Shown here piece after piece: positions 8,044 through 10,201 of a stretch of 10,201 nt of DNA (position 1 is the first letter of the stretch; each line of letters begins with the position of its first letter). A program made the position numbers and the translations under genes. Origin of the DNA: Chloromonas sp. AAM2 (lineage: Eukaryota; Chlorophyta; Chlorophyceae; Chlamydomonadales; Chlamydomonadaceae); NCBI GenBank assembly GCA_004335635.1, contig QAXH01006068.1, forward strand, positions 9,496 through 19,696, in the 5' to 3' direction. The notes beneath the pieces are model-generated. The model had not been told where the DNA came from. It did not search any database and worked only from the letters and a program-made list of their open reading frames with translations.

Positions 8044-10201
8044 TCAGTCAAACTTCAGCCGCAACTGCTGCTGCTCCGGCAGGGCCTTTGGCTTCAAGTC
8101 ACGCTGTGCGGCTTTCCACTTCTTGAAGGCCCGCCACTGCCGAACGTGAGATAGCGTGCTGACGACCAGGGCGCTCGCATGCACAGCCAAGCCGCGAAGC
8201 AACGGATGTGGGATACCTGCCTTTGCGTACGCCAGACCGTGCAAGCACGCCTGGGCTGCCCTCGCAACAGCCAGCTGTCGCAGGGGCGTCTGCACGGCAT
8301 TGCAATCAAGCCATGAGCAGCAAGCCATGTCAGACAAGGAGGGCTTGGTATCGATACATGGCTTGCCTGTCACCATCAACGCAGATCACATGGTGCACGC
8401 AAGGCAGAGGTGTGACACAGACGTACTGGTGCGATGAGCAGACCCGTGAAAAACAAGATAAACAGAGCCAGATGCTTGCAGTGAGCATTAGCCACCAGCT
8501 GTATGCATGTCACATGGCTAACCTACGGTGCACCCTTAACCCGTACCTGGTCGATGGTGGACTGGAGCAGCACAACATGAAAGACGTCCACGCCACTGTT
8601 TGCTGCGGCCATCCACATTGCCAGCTGTTGGACGGGCATGCAGGTAACCCAAGCGTAAGCGATGCAGTGAAAGATATGCGCCCGTGACATCCAAACCTGC
8701 ATAGAGCGGCAAGGAAGCAATTAATCCATGTACAAGCATCAGCAAAACGGCAGCCAACCACAAAGTGCCGTCCGGAGCGGGTTTGCAGCATCAACCCACG
8801 TGGTCAGCTTTTCGATCGGCACACAGATCACCCATGCGTAGCCCATGCAGTGAAAGACATGCGCCAGTGACATCCAAACCTGCAAAGTTTACCCAACCGG
8901 TCGGACGAAAGCTCCAAAACGAGCTTCCACACCCAAACTTTAACAACCAGCCGACACTGAAGGCAGCCAAGTTGAGAGTTTGCAAGCATGGCACACGGGT
9001 GCCAACCAAAACGTTGCTCGGCGCAAAAGACTGAATTGGTTATGTACTGGCAGTTGATAAAACTAGGGAGTTCTTGCATGTCAAGCATATCAAAAGGTGA
9101 GAAACAGCCAACATACGAGTCAGCACAGACTCGGGCACAAGGTTGACAAGTCAGACGCAAACTCTACTGGCTTTACATTGGCAAGAATCAACGCCATGTT
9201 CCTAACATCTAGTAATCAGCGAAGGACAGGTTTTGCAACAGACTCGGCACAACAATCCTACTCTGCTGGATGTTTCCCCGGACACCACACCGACCTGTGC
9301 ATCTCCCAGCCAGGTGCCGCCGCTTGCAGCCACCACGATTGCGCAGTAGCACACGTTGTGCAGAACTGCAAGAGGGGCTTCAAACGACAGACACTGCTCC
9401 TTGAAGCTCCGGAACAATGACGTGGTACCGATGAAAACCATGGAGGCTGCCCATAAGCGGACAAGGCTGGACGTTTGCATGCAGTTGTGTTCACGCAGAT
9501 GGCAGTGTGACAAGCTCTCAAGCCTTTTCCTGTGAACGACATTGGCTTACACGCGCTCCCCTAAGGTGTGCTGTCTGGCTGGGGTTGGCAGTTTGCAGCA
9601 TGGGGTGATTGATTTCACGCACCTGTTGCCTTGTCCATGCACTGTACTCCTCTGTCTCGCGTGTGGTCCAGACCTCAACCAGGCTGGACAGCCAAAAGGC
9701 ATCAGAACCACCTGTTGCGCAAGGCGTGGCCAGCCTTTCAACCATACCAGCGTCATCTGATGTCACCTGACTGCCGTCTGAGCTGGAAGTAAAAGATGAA
9801 CTGTTGCCGCCACGTGTTGAGCTGCAAGTTGTGACGCCCGCAGGCTGGTTGGCGCTGTGTGTGTCTTTGCTGCTTTGTGTAGTGCTTTGGATGGTAGCTT
9901 CGTCGCTCCTGTTATCATCTGCCGCTGGTGTGCTGGGTCCAGCCTTTCCTTGGCCCTGGTCACCGCGACAAATACCTTCATCACTCCACACATTGCCTAC
10001 ATTGCTGCTACGTGAAACCAAGCTGAACAGTTCAGCAGGCGTGGCACCCACACCGCCCTGGCACTGAAGCCATGTGCTGCGGGCAGCCTGCACCTGGCTG
10101 AGTGGCAGCATACAGCTGATGGTCTTGAGCAGTGTGTTGCATGTGTCGGCAGGCTGTGCAGCGGCCAGGTGCAGTGCGGTGCAGCCCGCCGCATCCTCCA
10201 G
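8044..10201 (-). CDS. Gene A: ankyrin-repeat, multi-pass membrane protein, SBP-box-like C-terminal half (partial)
   Basis: The model joins 10201-9623, 9516-9295, 8696-8547 and 8289-8044 on the minus strand. All junctions are phase 0; the 5' part is beyond the right edge. Exon 1 (193 codons) opens with an ankyrin-like unit: AGCTALHLAAA, a helix with NTLLKTIS, then STWLQCQGGVGATPAELFSLV. A Ser/Thr/Gln/Gly-rich linker follows. The donor is CAACAG|GTGCGTG. Exon 2 has two hydrophobic helices (LVRLWAASMVFIGTTSLF and LAVLHNVCYCAIVVAASGG) and ends CACAG|GTCGGT. Exon 3 (TATGCAG acceptor, CCAG|GTACGG donor) adds one helix. Exon 4 adds LLRGLAVHASALVVSTLS and a basic tail (FKKWKAAQRDLKPKALPEQQQ). Order and motifs recall the ankyrin plus membrane end of large SBP-box transcription regulators (plant SPL1/SPL12, algal CRR1-type). 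No DNA-binding domain is visible to confirm this. The exon 1/2 junction is uncertain: the better-looking TTCACAG acceptor at 9530 is out of phase with the exon 1 donor. Confidence 0.6.
8598..8696 (-). repeat. Tandem exon duplication in gene A, copy 2 (used in the model)
   Basis: These first 99 bases of exon 3 (VWMSRAHIFHCIAYAWVTCM and onward) match the copy at 8781-8879 without gaps at about 77 of 99 positions by hand count. Both copies follow an AG acceptor at exactly the same base. This copy runs on to a full donor at 8547/8546, giving a 150-base exon in phase 0 at both ends. Confidence 0.75.
8781..8879 (-). repeat. Tandem exon duplication in gene A, copy 1 (alternative or relic exon)
   Basis: The peptide begins VWMSLAHVFHCMGYAWVICV in the same phase as copy 2 and is preceded by an ACTTTGCAG acceptor. 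Changes between copies are mostly synonymous or conservative (L/R, V/I, M/I, I/V, E/Q), and both are free of stops through the matched part. After the matched part, copy 1 loses similarity and reaches an in-frame TGA 14 codons on. No consensus donor is seen before it (only weak GTGG/GTTGG sites). It may be an alternative exon with a non-obvious donor, an alternative terminal exon, or a decaying duplicate. Confidence 0.7.

Overview
The window looks like nuclear DNA of a green alga (chlorophyte, probably of the Chlamydomonas/Volvox kind). Four things point there. No long bacterial-style reading frames or operons are present. Short open segments are bounded by GT...AG splice sites, with donors such as CAG|GTGCGTG, CAG|GTACGG and AAG|GTACGT. 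A TGTAA motif (the chlorophyte polyadenylation signal) sits about 20 bases after two of the stop codons. A long (CA)n microsatellite is also present. Assignment below the level of green algae is not supported. All gene models were built by eye from splice sites, phase and paralogue comparison, without any search.

Right side (8044-10201, minus): gene A, cut off by the right edge. Its first visible exon carries an ankyrin-like unit (AGCTALHLAAA, then a W...GATPAEL segment). A long Ser/Thr/Gln/Gly-rich linker follows, then exons encoding several hydrophobic helices, then a basic, Gln-containing tail. The ankyrin layout followed by membrane helices recalls the C-terminal half of large SBP-box (SQUAMOSA promoter-binding-like, CRR1-type) proteins. 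The SBP zinc finger itself is not in the window. One exon of gene A exists in two tandem copies.

Left-centre (1854-2967, minus): gene B, a two-exon paralogue of the membrane part of gene A. It shares one intron position in the same phase and has a TGTAA signal 18 bases after the stop. It appears to start at its own ATG and to lack the ankyrin part. Near the left edge (524-606, minus) an exon-like segment resembles another conserved stretch of the SBP-box family and may belong to a third, mostly off-window, member. Genes A, B and this fragment would then form a same-strand cluster of related genes.

Middle (5128-6216, minus): a low-confidence multi-exon gene D with consistent phases that I cannot identify. 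At 7025-7618 (plus) lies a candidate terminal exon, gene E, with a strong polypyrimidine-AG acceptor and TGTAA followed by A7. It would converge on gene A. The stretches 607-1853, 2968-5127, 6217-7024 and 7619-8043 hold no gene I can support. I saw no rRNA, tRNA, CRISPR, insertion sequence or recognisable transposase or reverse transcriptase.
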